Part shown: positions 7,783 through 16,960 of the stretch, piece after piece | Layout of the letters: the number at the start of each line of letters is the position of its first letter | How positions within the stretch are numbered: the stretch's first letter is position 1 | Assembly (NCBI GenBank): GCA_028284325.1 | Contig: JANQRX010000003.1 | Coordinates: 310,001-374,000 of the forward strand | Source: Bauldia sp. | GTDB taxonomy: Bacteria > Pseudomonadota > Alphaproteobacteria > Rhizobiales > Kaistiaceae | DNA: 64,000 nt | Direction: 5' to 3' | Notes under the pieces: model-generated | Database searches by the model: none | What the model saw: only the letters and a program-made list of their open reading frames with translations | Told to the model about the DNA's origin: nothing | Made by a program: the position numbers and the translations under genes

Positions 7783-8916
7783 ATGCCCAAGACCGCACTG
7801 ATCACCGGCGTAACCGGCCAGGACGGCGCCTATCTCGCCGAGTTCCTGCTCGCCAAGGGCTACGAAGTCCACGGCATCAAGCGCCGCACCTCGCTCCTCA
7901 ACACCGACCGCGTCGATCACCTGTATCACGACGAACACGAGGCGGGCGTGCCGTTCTACCTCGAATACGGCGACCTCACCGATTCAAGCAGTCTCGTGCG
8001 CACGATCGAGACCGTGCGGCCGGACGAAATCTACAATCTTGCCGCGCAGAGCCACGTCTCGGTGTCGTTCGAGGCCCCGGAATACACCGCCAACGCCGAC
8101 GCCGTCGGCGCCCTGCGCCTGCTCGAGACCATCCGGATCCTCAAGCTCGACGACCGCACCAAGTTCTACCAGGCGTCCAGTTCCGAGCTGTTCGGCAAGG
8201 TCACCGAAAGCCCGCAATCGGAGACCACGCCTTTTCACCCGCGCTCGCCTTACGGCGTGGCCAAGCTCTACGCCTACTGGATCACAGTGAACTATCGCGA
8301 AGCCTATGGGCTGTTCGCGTCCAACGGCATCCTCTTCAACCATGAGAGCCCGCTCCGCGGCGAGACGTTCGTCACCCGCAAGATCACCCGCGGCCTGGCG
8401 CGGATCGCCACCGGCCTGCAGGGAACGCTGTTTCTCGGCAACCTCGATGCCGCCCGCGACTGGGGTCACGCCCGCGACTATGTCGAGGCTCAGTGGCTCA
8501 TGATGCAGCATGACGAACCGCTCGATCTGGTGATCGCCACCGGCGAGCAGCGCACGGTCCGCGATTTCGCGACCGCCGCGGCGGTCCACATCGGCGTCGC
8601 GTTGGAATGGCAGGGAAACGGTGCCGACGAGATCGGCATTGCCGCGACGGTCAGCGACAACGGCATCGCCGCGGAAACCATCACGCCCGGACAAACCGTG
8701 GTCGCCGTCGACCCGGTCTACTACCGGCCGGCGGAGGTGGATTCGCTGCTGGGCGACGCCAGCCGCGCCCGCGATCTCATTGGATGGACGCCGAAAACGA
8801 GCTTCGATGCCATGGTGTCGGAGATGATGGTGGCCGACATCACCCTGGCGCGGCGCGAGCAGGACGCCGGTTCCGGTCCGGCCAAGGTCTACCGCCCCGA
8901 CCTCAAGGCGCGCTGA
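7783..8916 (+). CDS. gmd: GDP-mannose 4,6-dehydratase
   Basis: The 377-residue protein is an extended-SDR sugar dehydratase. It opens with [19 protein letters not shown] (GxxGxxG NADP site) and GIKRRTS, then carries SSSELFGKV, the catalytic [10 protein letters not shown] (YxxxK) and [16 protein letters not shown], a Gmd hallmark. It converts GDP-D-mannose to GDP-4-keto-6-deoxy-D-mannose in the cytoplasm. The ATG at 7783 gives the normal family length; the reading frame continues upstream to 7510 but that part overlaps rpmJ and is unlike the family. The next gene, four bases on, encodes the following enzyme of the GDP-L-fucose pathway. Confidence 0.96.
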   Translation: MPKTALITGVTGQDGAYLAEFLLAKGYEVHGIKRRTSLLNTDRVDHLYHDEHEAGVPFYLEYGDLTDSSSLVRTIETVRPDEIYNLAAQSHVSVSFEAPEYTANADAVGALRLLETIRILKLDDRTKFYQASSSELFGKVTESPQSETTPFHPRSPYGVAKLYAYWITVNYREAYGLFASNGILFNHESPLRGETFVTRKITRGLARIATGLQGTLFLGNLDAARDWGHARDYVEAQWLMMQHDEPLDLVIATGEQRTVRDFATAAAVHIGVALEWQGNGADEIGIAATVSDNGIAAETITPGQTVVAVDPVYYRPAEVDSLLGDASRARDLIGWTPKTSFDAMVSEMMVADITLARREQDAGSGPAKVYRPDLKAR

Positions 8917-8919
8917 ACC

Positions 8920-9855
8920 ATGTCCGGCGTGATCCTCCTTGCGGGCGGCACCGGCATGGTCGGGCGCAACGTGCGCGACCTCGCGGCACAGCGAGATATC
9001 GATGTGGCCGCGCCCGCGCGCACGGAGATGGACCTTCTCGATCCGGACTCGATCGCGGCGGCGATCGCGCGGATCAAGCCGGACATCATCGTCCACGCGG
9101 CGGGGCGGGTCGGCGGCATCGCCGCCAACATGGACGATCCGCTCCACTTCCTCACCGACAATTTCGACATGGGCCGCAATCTGATGATGGCCGCCCATGC
9201 CGCCGGCGTCCCACGACTGATCAATCTCGGCAGTTCGTGCATGTACCCCCGGGACATGGAACGCCCTCTCACCGAGGACGACGTCCTCGGCGGGCCGCTG
9301 GAACCGACCAACGAGGCCTACGCCATCGCCAAGTCGGCGGTTGCCCGCCTCGGCCAGTATCTCAGCGCCGAACACGCCGACCGTGACTACAAGACGCTGA
9401 TCCCCTGCAACCTCTACGGCCGCTACGACGCCTACGATCCCGGCCGCTCCCACGTGGCCGCGGCGGCCATCGCCAAGGTCCACGCGGCCGTGCAGTCTGG
9501 CGCCCGCGAGGTCGAGATCTGGGGCAGCGGCACGGCCCGGCGCGAATTCCTCTATGCCGGCGATCTCGCGGACGCGATCCTGCGGGCCGTCAATCATTTC
9601 GACACCCTGCCGCCGCTGACCAACATCGGCGTCGGCACCGACGTGACCATCAACGACTACTATCGCGCCGCGGCCGAGGTCATCGGCTTCGACGGCCGTT
9701 TCGTCCACGACCTCGACCGGCCCGTCGGCATGAAGCGCAAGCTGATGGACGTCGGGCGTGCCACGGCCTGGGGCTGGACGGCCAAGACCGCCCTCAAGGA
9801 CGGGATCGCCCAGGCTCACGCCTGGTATCGCGCGGAGATTGCGGAAGCGGCGTAG
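8920..9855 (+). CDS. fcl: GDP-L-fucose synthase
   Basis: The 311-residue extended-SDR enzyme opens with ILLAGGTGMVGRNV and carries HAAGRVGGI, INLGSSCMYPRDM and the catalytic YAIAKSAVARL, all typical of Fcl/WcaG. It performs the epimerase-reductase step from GDP-4-keto-6-deoxymannose to GDP-L-fucose, giving the sugar donor for fucose-containing surface glycans. It starts three bases after the gmd stop and the pair is clearly one operon. No glycosyltransferase genes are adjacent in the window. It converges with hemN, leaving three bases between the stops. Confidence 0.95.
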   Translation: MSGVILLAGGTGMVGRNVRDLAAQRDIDVAAPARTEMDLLDPDSIAAAIARIKPDIIVHAAGRVGGIAANMDDPLHFLTDNFDMGRNLMMAAHAAGVPRLINLGSSCMYPRDMERPLTEDDVLGGPLEPTNEAYAIAKSAVARLGQYLSAEHADRDYKTLIPCNLYGRYDAYDPGRSHVAAAAIAKVHAAVQSGAREVEIWGSGTARREFLYAGDLADAILRAVNHFDTLPPLTNIGVGTDVTINDYYRAAAEVIGFDGRFVHDLDRPVGMKRKLMDVGRATAWGWTAKTALKDGIAQAHAWYRAEIAEAA

Positions 9856-9858
9856 CGT

Positions 9859-11208
9859 CTACACCGCCGCCGAGTGCCGCGCGGCCCCCTTCCGGAGGTA
9901 GGCATCGAAGCGGGCGGCAACTGTGCGCGCGAACGGGCGGCCCTTGTCGGTCACGCGGAAGACGCCGCCCGCGTCCTCGAACAGGCCATCCGGTTCAGTT
10001 GCGGCCGTCAGCGCTTCGTCAACGAGTTGCGCGGAAGCGGCACCAAACCGCCCTTCGAGGTCACGACGGGGCACCATGAAGTCGCTCAGCAGACGTTCAA
10101 TGAACCAGCCGCGCATGCGGTCGTCGTCGCTGAGCGCGACGCCCCGGGTGACCGCCAGGCCGGCCTCGGCCACCGCGGCCTGGTAGCGCCCCGTCGCCTT
10201 CTCGTTCTGGGCGTAGCCCTGCGGCAGGCGCGAGATCGCCGAGGCACCGAGTCCGACGAGCGCATCGGCATCGTCGGTGGTGTAACCTTGGAAGTTCCGG
10301 CGCAGCGCCCCCGCCTCGGTCGCCCGGCTCAGCCCGTCCTCAGGCAAGGCGAAGTGATCGATACCGATGCGCCGGTAACCGGCTTTCACCAGCATGTCGG
10401 CGGCGAGTTCCATCTGCTCGTAGCGCGCTACCGCATCGGGCAGCGCCTCGTCGGGGATCATGCGCTGGTGCGACTTCATCCACGGCACGTGGGCGTAGCC
10501 GAACACAGCAACACGATCCGGCGCGAAGGACGCGATCCCGGCGATGGTGCGCTTGAGGTCGTCACCGGTCTGGTGCGGCAGGCCGTAGACCAGATCGATG
10601 TTGATCGATCCCACGCCGAGCGCACGCAACATCTCGACCGCGTCGCGGGTTTCCTCCAACGATTGCAGCCGGTTGATGGCGGCCTGGACCTTGGGGTTGA
10701 AGTCCTGAACCCCGATGCTGGCCCGGGTCAGCCGGCTGTCGGCCAGCGCCTTCGCCCGCGAACGGTCGAACCCCCGCGGATCGATCTCAACCGCGAACTC
10801 GGCCTCATCGGCGAGGTTGAAGGACTGCCGCGTATGATCGGCAAGGCGACGGATGTCGTCCGGCGACAGGATCGTCGGCGAGCCGCCACCCCAATGGATA
10901 TGCGCCACACGGGCGGACGCCGGCACCAGGGCGGCAACCGCGGCGATCTCGTCGAACAGCGACGGCAGGTAGTCGGCGACGGGCGTGTAGCGGCGCACCT
11001 GTTTGGTCTGGCAGCCGCAGAACCAGCACATCGTGTCGCAGAACGGGATGTGGGCGTAGAGCGACAGCCTCGCGTCGGGGGGCAGCTCCGTCAGCCAGCG
11101 GCGATAGGTGGCCGCATCCACGCCGTCATGGAAATGCGGCGCGGTCGGGTAGCTGGTGTAGCGCGGCACCGGCCGGCCGTACTTCTGAAGCAAAGCCTGT
11201 GTCGACAT
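9859..11208 (-). CDS. hemN: oxygen-independent coproporphyrinogen III oxidase (radical SAM)
   Basis: The 449-residue protein carries the radical-SAM iron-sulfur motif CDTMCWFC (C57, C61, C64) preceded by LYAHIPF, then HWGGGSPTIL, VEIDPR and DLVYGLPHQT, all diagnostic of HemN. The N-terminus RYTSYPTAPHF is also typical. The enzyme makes protoporphyrinogen IX under low oxygen. A good FNR-type inverted repeat lies 34 bases upstream of the start codon, which fits oxygen-responsive control. The start is an ATG at 11208. Ferrochelatase (hemH) is at 57909-58955, far away. Confidence 0.96.
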   Translation of the reverse strand: MSTQALLQKYGRPVPRYTSYPTAPHFHDGVDAATYRRWLTELPPDARLSLYAHIPFCDTMCWFCGCQTKQVRRYTPVADYLPSLFDEIAAVAALVPASARVAHIHWGGGSPTILSPDDIRRLADHTRQSFNLADEAEFAVEIDPRGFDRSRAKALADSRLTRASIGVQDFNPKVQAAINRLQSLEETRDAVEMLRALGVGSINIDLVYGLPHQTGDDLKRTIAGIASFAPDRVAVFGYAHVPWMKSHQRMIPDEALPDAVARYEQMELAADMLVKAGYRRIGIDHFALPEDGLSRATEAGALRRNFQGYTTDDADALVGLGASAISRLPQGYAQNEKATGRYQAAVAEAGLAVTRGVALSDDDRMRGWFIERLLSDFMVPRRDLEGRFGAASAQLVDEALTAATEPDGLFEDAGGVFRVTDKGRPFARTVAARFDAYLRKGAARHSAAV

Positions 11209-11241
11209 GGTCGCAACGTAGGCGCAGGCACGGACCCGATC

Positions 11242-11255
11242 CTGACATGGGTCAA
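11242..11255. promoter_or_regulatory. FNR/FnrL-type binding site upstream of hemN
   Basis: On the hemN strand the site reads TTGACCCATGTCAG, one base off the common alphaproteobacterial form TTGAC-N4-GTCAA. Its centre lies about 40 bases before the hemN start codon. If it acts at the usual -41.5 position, transcription would begin at or next to the start codon. hemN is a standard FnrL target, so the context supports the call. Confidence 0.65.
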
Positions 11256-11262
11256 GAAACCG

Positions 11263-12009
11263 CTAGATGCAGCGGCCACCGTCGACCTCCATCGCCACGC
11301 CGGTCACCATCGATGCGGCGTCGGAGCATAGATACGCGGCGGCGTTGCCCATGTCCTCCGGTGTGGAGAAACGGCCGAGCGGGATGGTGGCGAGGAACTT
11401 GGCGCGGATTTCGGGCGTGTCTTCGCCCATGAAGGTCTTCAGGAGCGGCGTTTCCCCCGCCACCGGGTTGATGGCGTTGACCCGCACCCCATGCGGCGCC
11501 AGCTCGACCGCCATCGACTTGGTGACGGTGATCATCCATCCCTTGGTGGCGTTGTACCAAGTCAGATTGGGACGCGGGCTGACACCCGCGGTCGAGGCCA
11601 CGTTGAGGATCGCGCCGCTGCCGCGCTCCTTCATGTGCGGCACGAAGGCACGCGACATCAGGTAGACCGACTTGGCGTTGACGGCCATCACCCGGTCGAA
11701 CTCGGCCTCGTCGACGTTCTCCAGCGGCTGTGGCCGGTGCGTTGTCCCAGCATTGTTGACGAGAATATCCATACGGCCCCGGAAGCCGAGGGCCGCCTCG
11801 GCCATCTCGGCGACCTGATCGGCGCGGGTGATGTCGGCGGTCGCCGCGCGAGCGGCGTCTCCCAGATCGTCGGCCATCGCCGCCGCCGCATCGCCGTTGA
11901 TGTCGACGATCACGACCGACGCCCCCTCGGCGACAAACTTCCGCACGATACCCGCGCCGAAGCCCGAAGCTCCGCCGGTGACCACCGCGACCTTGTCCTT
12001 CAACTGCAT
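11263..12009 (-). CDS. short-chain dehydrogenase/reductase (classical SDR)
   Basis: The 248-residue protein is a classical SDR. It has the cofactor site VVTGGASGFGAGI, an acidic VDINGD that favours NAD, the NNAGTT motif, the catalytic Ser region VASTAGVS and YNATKGW (YxxxK). The C-terminal VDGGRCI is typical of the FabG-like group. The substrate is not predictable. It is the last gene of a leftward operon with a dipeptide-type ABC importer, an M20 hydrolase and an aldehyde dehydrogenase nine bases upstream, so it probably oxidises or reduces an intermediate from the imported compound. Confidence 0.88.
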   Translation of the reverse strand: MQLKDKVAVVTGGASGFGAGIVRKFVAEGASVVIVDINGDAAAAMADDLGDAARAATADITRADQVAEMAEAALGFRGRMDILVNNAGTTHRPQPLENVDEAEFDRVMAVNAKSVYLMSRAFVPHMKERGSGAILNVASTAGVSPRPNLTWYNATKGWMITVTKSMAVELAPHGVRVNAINPVAGETPLLKTFMGEDTPEIRAKFLATIPLGRFSTPEDMGNAAAYLCSDAASMVTGVAMEVDGGRCI

Positions 12010-12018
12010 GATCGGACC

Positions 12019-13470
12019 CTATCCGTGGAAGGCCGCGACGGTCTTGGGCGCCGAGAAGCCGTAGAGCGCCTCCATGCCCTTCTCGCGCCCGTGACCGGAC
12101 TTGCCGACGCCGCCGAAGGGAAGCTCGACGCCGCCACCCGCCCCGTAATTGTTGATGAACACCTGCCCGGCCCGCAGCCGCTTGGCGAGCCGCATCTGGC
12201 GACCGCCGTCCCGTGTCCACACGCCTGCGACCAGACCGTAGTCCGTGGCGTTGGCGACGGCCACGGCGTCGTCTTCGTCGTCGAAGGGGAGCACCACCTG
12301 GACCGGCCCGAAAATCTCGTCCCGCGCCAGCGTGTGATCGCCCGGCAAATCGCCCACCAGGATCGGCGCCATGTAATGGCCGCCGGCCGGCGCATCGTCG
12401 GCAACGCGCCCCTGCGCCACGATCCGGCCAGGTTGCACCTGCGTCGCGAAACCCTCGACGATCTCCTTTTGCCGCGCCGAGATCAGCGGCCCGAGGTCGA
12501 GATCGTCGCGCGCCGGCCCCACGGTCAGATCGCGATAGGCGGTCGCCATGCGCTCCGTGACCTCATCGTGGCACGACCGTTCCACCAGGATGCGCGACGA
12601 TGCCGAACAGGTCTGGCCGGCATTCTGCAGGCCGGCCCGGATCAGGAACGGCAGCGCCCGGTCGAGATCGGCATCGGCGAAGACGACCTGCGGCGATTTT
12701 CCCCCGAGTTCCAGCGTCACCGGGACGACATGGCGCGCAGCCGCGGCCTGGACGAGGCTACCGACCTCGGCCGAGCCGGTGAACGAGACGTGATGGACGC
12801 CCGCATGGCCCGCAAGTGCGGCGCCGGCTTCCTCGCCGATGCCGGGCACGACGTTGAGTGCGCCGGCCGGCAATCCGGCCTCGGCGGCGAGCGCCGCGAA
12901 GGCCAGCGCCGTCTGGCACGCCTCCTCCGCCGGTTTCAGGACGGCCGCGTTGCCCATGGCCAGCGCCGCCCCGACCGACCGCCCGATGATCTGCATCGGG
13001 TAGTTCCACGGCACGATATGGGCCGTGACGCCGTGGGGCTCGCGGAGCGTGTAGACGGTGAAGCCGTCGAGATATGGGATGGTGGTGCCGTGCACCTTGT
13101 CGGCCGCGCCGCCGTAGAACTCCATGTAGCGCGCCAGTGCGACCGCATCGGCACGCGCCTGGGCGAGCGGCTTACCGACGTCGTCGGCTTCCAGAACGGC
13201 CAGGTCGTCGACATGGCGGCGGACAAGCTCCCCCAGCCGCGTGAGCACGCGCCCGCGCTCGACCGCCGACGATGCACCCCAGTCGCCCGCCAGCGCGGCT
13301 CGCGCGGCAGCAACGGCCGCGTCGATGTCTTCCGCCGTTCCGCGGGCGATCTCCCCGATCGTCTCCCCGGTCGACGGATTCTCGACCGGCAGCGCACCGC
13401 CACCCTGCGGCGCCAGCCAGCGCCCGCCGATGAACACCTTGTTGGTCTCGAAGGGTATGTCACGCCCCAT
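12019..13470 (-). CDS. NAD(P)-dependent aldehyde dehydrogenase
   Basis: The 483-residue protein is a full-length ALDH. Visible elements are the substrate-entry VPWNYPMQ motif, SFTGSAEVG in the cofactor fold, the general base in LELGGKSP (E254) and the catalytic cysteine in NAGQTCSAS (C288). It oxidises an aldehyde to the acid; substrate class resembles betaine or gamma-amino aldehydes but is not fixed by the sequence. Its start overlaps the end of the ABC ATPase gene by 11 bases, which shows it belongs to the same operon. Confidence 0.92.
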   Translation of the reverse strand: MGRDIPFETNKVFIGGRWLAPQGGGALPVENPSTGETIGEIARGTAEDIDAAVAAARAALAGDWGASSAVERGRVLTRLGELVRRHVDDLAVLEADDVGKPLAQARADAVALARYMEFYGGAADKVHGTTIPYLDGFTVYTLREPHGVTAHIVPWNYPMQIIGRSVGAALAMGNAAVLKPAEEACQTALAFAALAAEAGLPAGALNVVPGIGEEAGAALAGHAGVHHVSFTGSAEVGSLVQAAAARHVVPVTLELGGKSPQVVFADADLDRALPFLIRAGLQNAGQTCSASSRILVERSCHDEVTERMATAYRDLTVGPARDDLDLGPLISARQKEIVEGFATQVQPGRIVAQGRVADDAPAGGHYMAPILVGDLPGDHTLARDEIFGPVQVVLPFDDEDDAVAVANATDYGLVAGVWTRDGGRQMRLAKRLRAGQVFINNYGAGGGVELPFGGVGKSGHGREKGMEALYGFSAPKTVAAFHG

Positions 13471-15085
13471 CGACCGGGCCTCCCGTTCCGAGCCGCCGCG
13501 CGAGCGCGCGATCGACGCTCGGCGTCGCCGCCAGCAGGGTCTGCGTGTAGGGGTGCTGCGGCGAAGAGAAGATGATGTCGGTGTCGCCCTCTTCTACGAT
13601 TCGGCCGTCCTGCATGACAAGCACGCGGTCGGTGATCGCGCGAACCACAGAAAGATCGTGGGCAATGAACAGGTAGGAGATGCCGAGCCGGGTGGTGAGA
13701 TCGGCGAGGAGATCGAGGATCTGCGCGCGGATCGAAACGTCCAGCGCCGAAACCGCTTCGTCGAGGATGATGAGCTCCGGCTCGATGATCAGGGCCCGGG
13801 CGATCGCGACGCGCTGCCGCTGACCGCCGGAAAACTCATGGATGTACTTGTCCGCGTCGGCCGGCGACAGGCCGACATTGGTCAGCGCCGTTTCGACGCG
13901 CGCGCGCCGCTCGTCCCGGTCCGGCCGTTCCTCCAACAGGTGAAACGGCTCCGCAACCAGCCGCTCGACCTTGTGACGCGGATTGAACGAGCCGTAGGGA
14001 TCCTGGAAGACCACCTGCATCTTGCGGCGGGCGCCCGCGGTGATCTCCTGCTCGGCGTCGATGACGTCGCCATCGAGGAGGATCGAGCCGCCCTGGATTC
14101 GGTCGAGCCCGAGAATGGCGCGGGTGAGCGTCGACTTGCCGCAACCGCTCTCGCCGACCAGCCCGACGGTCTCGCCTCTGCCGATCTTCAACGAGACTCC
14201 GTCGACCGCCCGGAAATGCCTCCGCTCGCCGAACAGCGTCGTGCGCGGCAGCGGGTAGTCGCGCACCACGTCGCGCACCTCGAGAAGCTGTGTTGTCGTA
14301 TCAGCCCCTCGCTCCCCGCGCGCCGGGACGTGGCCCGAGGCCTCGAACAGGCGCTGCGTATAGGGGTGGGTCATGGTGCGAAACACGGTCATCGCTTCGC
14401 CGGCCTCCACCACCTCGCCGTCCTTCATGATGGCGATATGGTCGGCCACGTCGGCGACCACGCCGAGATCGTGGGTGATCAGCATCAGGGCCATGCCGTC
14501 TTCGCGGACCAGCTTGCGCAGGAGTTGGATGATCTGCGCCTGGGTGGTCACGTCGAGCGCCGTGGTCGGCTCGTCGGCGATGAGGAGGCGCGGCCGCAGC
14601 GCGATCGCCATGGCGATGACCACGCGCTGCCTCTGGCCGCCCGACAGTTCGTGCGGGTAGCGCTCCAGCGGAAACCGTGCGGAGGGAAGACCGACGCGCT
14701 CCAGCGTATCGCGGGCGAGCTCCCTGGCTTCGCTCCGGTCCGTCGCACCATGGACCAGCGCCGTTTCCGCGACCTGGTCGCCGATCGTCTTCAGCGGATT
14801 GAGGGCGGTCATCGGCTCCTGGAACACCATGCCGATCTTGCGGCCGCGCACCGCGCACATCTCCTGCTCGGAGTGCTGGAGAAGGTTGTCGCCATCGAGG
14901 AGCACACTGCCGCCGCGCTCCGTTCCGACCGGGGTCAGGCCCATGATCCCGTAGGCGGTCATGGTCTTGCCCGAGCCGGATTCGCCGATCAGGCCGAAGA
15001 CCTCGCCCTCACCGATGTCGAAGCCGACCCGGCGCAGGATCGGCAGCCCGTTGATCGACAGATCGAGATCGGTGACGTTCAGCAT
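13460..15085 (-). CDS. dipeptide/oligopeptide-type ABC transporter, fused double ATPase (DppD-DppF type)
   Basis: The 541-residue protein contains two complete ABC ATPase domains, at about residues 1-255 and 285-535. Each has Walker A (GESGSGKT and GESGCGKS), a signature (LSGGQRQR and FSGGQRQR) and Walker B followed by Asp-Glu ([12 protein letters not shown] and [12 protein letters not shown]). The second domain reads DEAVSALD where DEPTSALD is usual. Fusion of the DppD- and DppF-like subunits into one chain is the GsiA arrangement. It powers the two permeases encoded just upstream; its ATG shares one base with the stop of the second permease (TGATG). Confidence 0.95.
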   Translation of the reverse strand: MLNVTDLDLSINGLPILRRVGFDIGEGEVFGLIGESGSGKTMTAYGIMGLTPVGTERGGSVLLDGDNLLQHSEQEMCAVRGRKIGMVFQEPMTALNPLKTIGDQVAETALVHGATDRSEARELARDTLERVGLPSARFPLERYPHELSGGQRQRVVIAMAIALRPRLLIADEPTTALDVTTQAQIIQLLRKLVREDGMALMLITHDLGVVADVADHIAIMKDGEVVEAGEAMTVFRTMTHPYTQRLFEASGHVPARGERGADTTTQLLEVRDVVRDYPLPRTTLFGERRHFRAVDGVSLKIGRGETVGLVGESGCGKSTLTRAILGLDRIQGGSILLDGDVIDAEQEITAGARRKMQVVFQDPYGSFNPRHKVERLVAEPFHLLEERPDRDERRARVETALTNVGLSPADADKYIHEFSGGQRQRVAIARALIIEPELIILDEAVSALDVSIRAQILDLLADLTTRLGISYLFIAHDLSVVRAITDRVLVMQDGRIVEEGDTDIIFSSPQHPYTQTLLAATPSVDRALARRLGTGGPVDGA

Positions 15086-15963
15086 CAGCGCCCGGCGCGC
15101 CGAACGCGCGGATCAAGGATGTCACGCAGGCCGTCACCCATCAGGTTGAGGCCGAGCACTGCGATCACGATGGCGAGACCGGGGATCAGGGCGACATGCG
15201 GCGCGATGGCGGTCAGCGTCTGGGCCTCGGCCAGCATCCGGCCCCAGCTTGGCAGCGGTGGCTGGGCGCCGAGACCGACATAGGACAGCCCCGCCTCGGC
15301 CAGAATCCCGAGTGAAAAGAGGATCGTCCCCTGGACGACCAGCAGGTTGAGGATGTTGGGCAGGATGTGCTCGACGGAGATCAGGAACTTGCCCTTGCCC
15401 GCGACCTGCGCGGCCAGGACGAACTCCCGCGACCACAGGGACAACGCCGCCCCGCGCGCCAGCCGCGCGAAGACCGGTGTGTTGTAGACGCCGAGCGCCA
15501 CGATCGCGTTAATCACGCCCGGTCCGAACACCGCGGTGATCAGGATCGCGATCACCAGAACCGGGAAGGCGAAGACGAGGTCGTTGGACCGCATGATGAG
15601 CTCGTCGAGCAGGCCGCGGCGATTGGCGGCAGCGGCGAGCCCCAGGGCGACGCCTGCCAGGACGCCGATACCGACCGCCACCACGGAGACCGCGATCGAG
15701 GTCCGCGCGCCGACCATGACCATGGAGAAGATGTCGCGGCCGAACTGGTCGGTCCCGAACAGGTGTTCGCCGAAGGGCGGCTTGAACTTGTCTGGGATCG
15801 ACAACGCCGTCACTTCGTAGGGCGTCCATACCAGCGATACCAAAGCCGCCGCCAGGAAGACGAGCGTGACCACGAAACCGGCGACGAAACTGCGCGACGA
15901 AGACGCCGCGCGCCACACACCGCGATCACCGTCACCTGCACGTACAAGCGGGAGATCGCTCAT
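15085..15963 (-). CDS. ABC transporter permease, DppC type
   Basis: The 292-residue inner-membrane protein has about six hydrophobic segments and the DppC-like features GTDQFGRDIFS near residue 75 and the cytoplasmic coupling motif of the type EFVLAAQVAGKGKFLISVE, ending with the family tail GDGLRDILDPR. The chosen ATG at 15963 overlaps the stop of the DppB-like gene (ATGA), which settles the start over a longer in-frame extension that would run through that gene. It forms the channel with the DppB-like partner. Confidence 0.93.
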   Translation of the reverse strand: MSDLPLVRAGDGDRGVWRAASSSRSFVAGFVVTLVFLAAALVSLVWTPYEVTALSIPDKFKPPFGEHLFGTDQFGRDIFSMVMVGARTSIAVSVVAVGIGVLAGVALGLAAAANRRGLLDELIMRSNDLVFAFPVLVIAILITAVFGPGVINAIVALGVYNTPVFARLARGAALSLWSREFVLAAQVAGKGKFLISVEHILPNILNLLVVQGTILFSLGILAEAGLSYVGLGAQPPLPSWGRMLAEAQTLTAIAPHVALIPGLAIVIAVLGLNLMGDGLRDILDPRVRRAGR

Positions 15964-16907
15964 TGCTGGTGCCTCAGGCGCGGATCGACCCACGCATAGG
16001 CGAGGTCGACGAGGAACGCGACGACGATCACCGCAAAGACCAGGATCAGGACGACGCTTTCGACCACGATCAGGTCCCGCTGGGTGATGCCCTGGAAGAC
16101 CAGCCGCGCAACGCCGGGCAGAAAGAACACGTTCTCCACGATCACCGCGCCCGCCAGCAGGAAGGAGAACTGCAGGCCCATGATGGTCAGTACCGGGATC
16201 ATGGCGTTGCGCAGTGCGTGACGGCGCAGCGCCTGCGCACGACTCAGGCCCTTGGCGCGGGCGGTACGCACGAAATCCTCGCTCAGCGTGTCGAGGAGCG
16301 CGGAGCGCATGACCCGCGCCAAAATGGACGCCTGCGGCAGCGCCAGCGCGATGGCGGGCAGGGTGAGCGCCCTCAGCCCCTCCCAAAGGCCCTCCTCCCA
16401 GCCGGGAAATCCGCCGGCCGAGAACCAGCGCAGCGTGATCGAGAACAGGAGCACCAGCAGCATCGCCAGCCAGAAGTTCGGCACGGCGATGCCAAGCTGC
16501 GTCACCCCCATGATCGCCGTGTCGGTGGGGCGGCCGCGCAGCGCCGCCGCGATCACGCCGGTCGGGATCGCGATCAGCGTCGATAGGGTCAGGGCATAGA
16601 TGGCCAGCGGCAGCGACACCCACAGACGATCGGCGATCAGTTCCGAAACGGGAGTCCGGTAGGTGTAGCTGACGCCGAAATCGCCCTGCAGGATGCCGAA
16701 GATCCAGCGGAAGTAACGCTCGACCGGCCCGACATCGAGGCCGAGTTCGCGCTGGAGCGCGGCCACGGTGTCCGGCTGGGCGTTGAGGCCGAGCATGAAG
16801 GCGGCTGGATCGCCGGGCACGATCTCGATGACGAAGAAGATGATGATGCTCGCCGCGATCAGGCTCAGCGACAGCGAGATCAGCCGCGTGACGGTGTAGC
16901 GCAACAT
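15960..16907 (-). CDS. ABC transporter permease, DppB type
   Basis: The 315-residue protein starts with MLRYTVTRLISLSLSLIAAS, a typical DppB first membrane helix, followed by IVPGDPAAFM. It has the conserved coupling loop EDFVRTARAKGLSRAQALRR and ends with YAWVDPRLRHQ. It is the first permease of a dipeptide/oligopeptide or nickel-type importer. The binding-protein gene lies 53 bases upstream on the same strand, and the DppC-like gene overlaps its end by four bases. Confidence 0.94.
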   Translation of the reverse strand: MLRYTVTRLISLSLSLIAASIIIFFVIEIVPGDPAAFMLGLNAQPDTVAALQRELGLDVGPVERYFRWIFGILQGDFGVSYTYRTPVSELIADRLWVSLPLAIYALTLSTLIAIPTGVIAAALRGRPTDTAIMGVTQLGIAVPNFWLAMLLVLLFSITLRWFSAGGFPGWEEGLWEGLRALTLPAIALALPQASILARVMRSALLDTLSEDFVRTARAKGLSRAQALRRHALRNAMIPVLTIMGLQFSFLLAGAVIVENVFFLPGVARLVFQGITQRDLIVVESVVLILVFAVIVVAFLVDLAYAWVDPRLRHQQ

Positions 16908-16960
16908 GGCGGGAAAGGCCGCGCGCGGCCCTCAGATGAGGGTCGCGCGCGCCTGGTCGT

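Noticed and set aside
15964..16623. In-frame N-terminal extension of the DppC-like permease; likewise 25004-25711 for the ThiY-like protein and 50453-50743 for the lytic transglycosylase
   Set aside because: Each extension runs through a neighbouring gene or lacks family similarity; starts with ATGA overlap or signal peptides explain the genes better.
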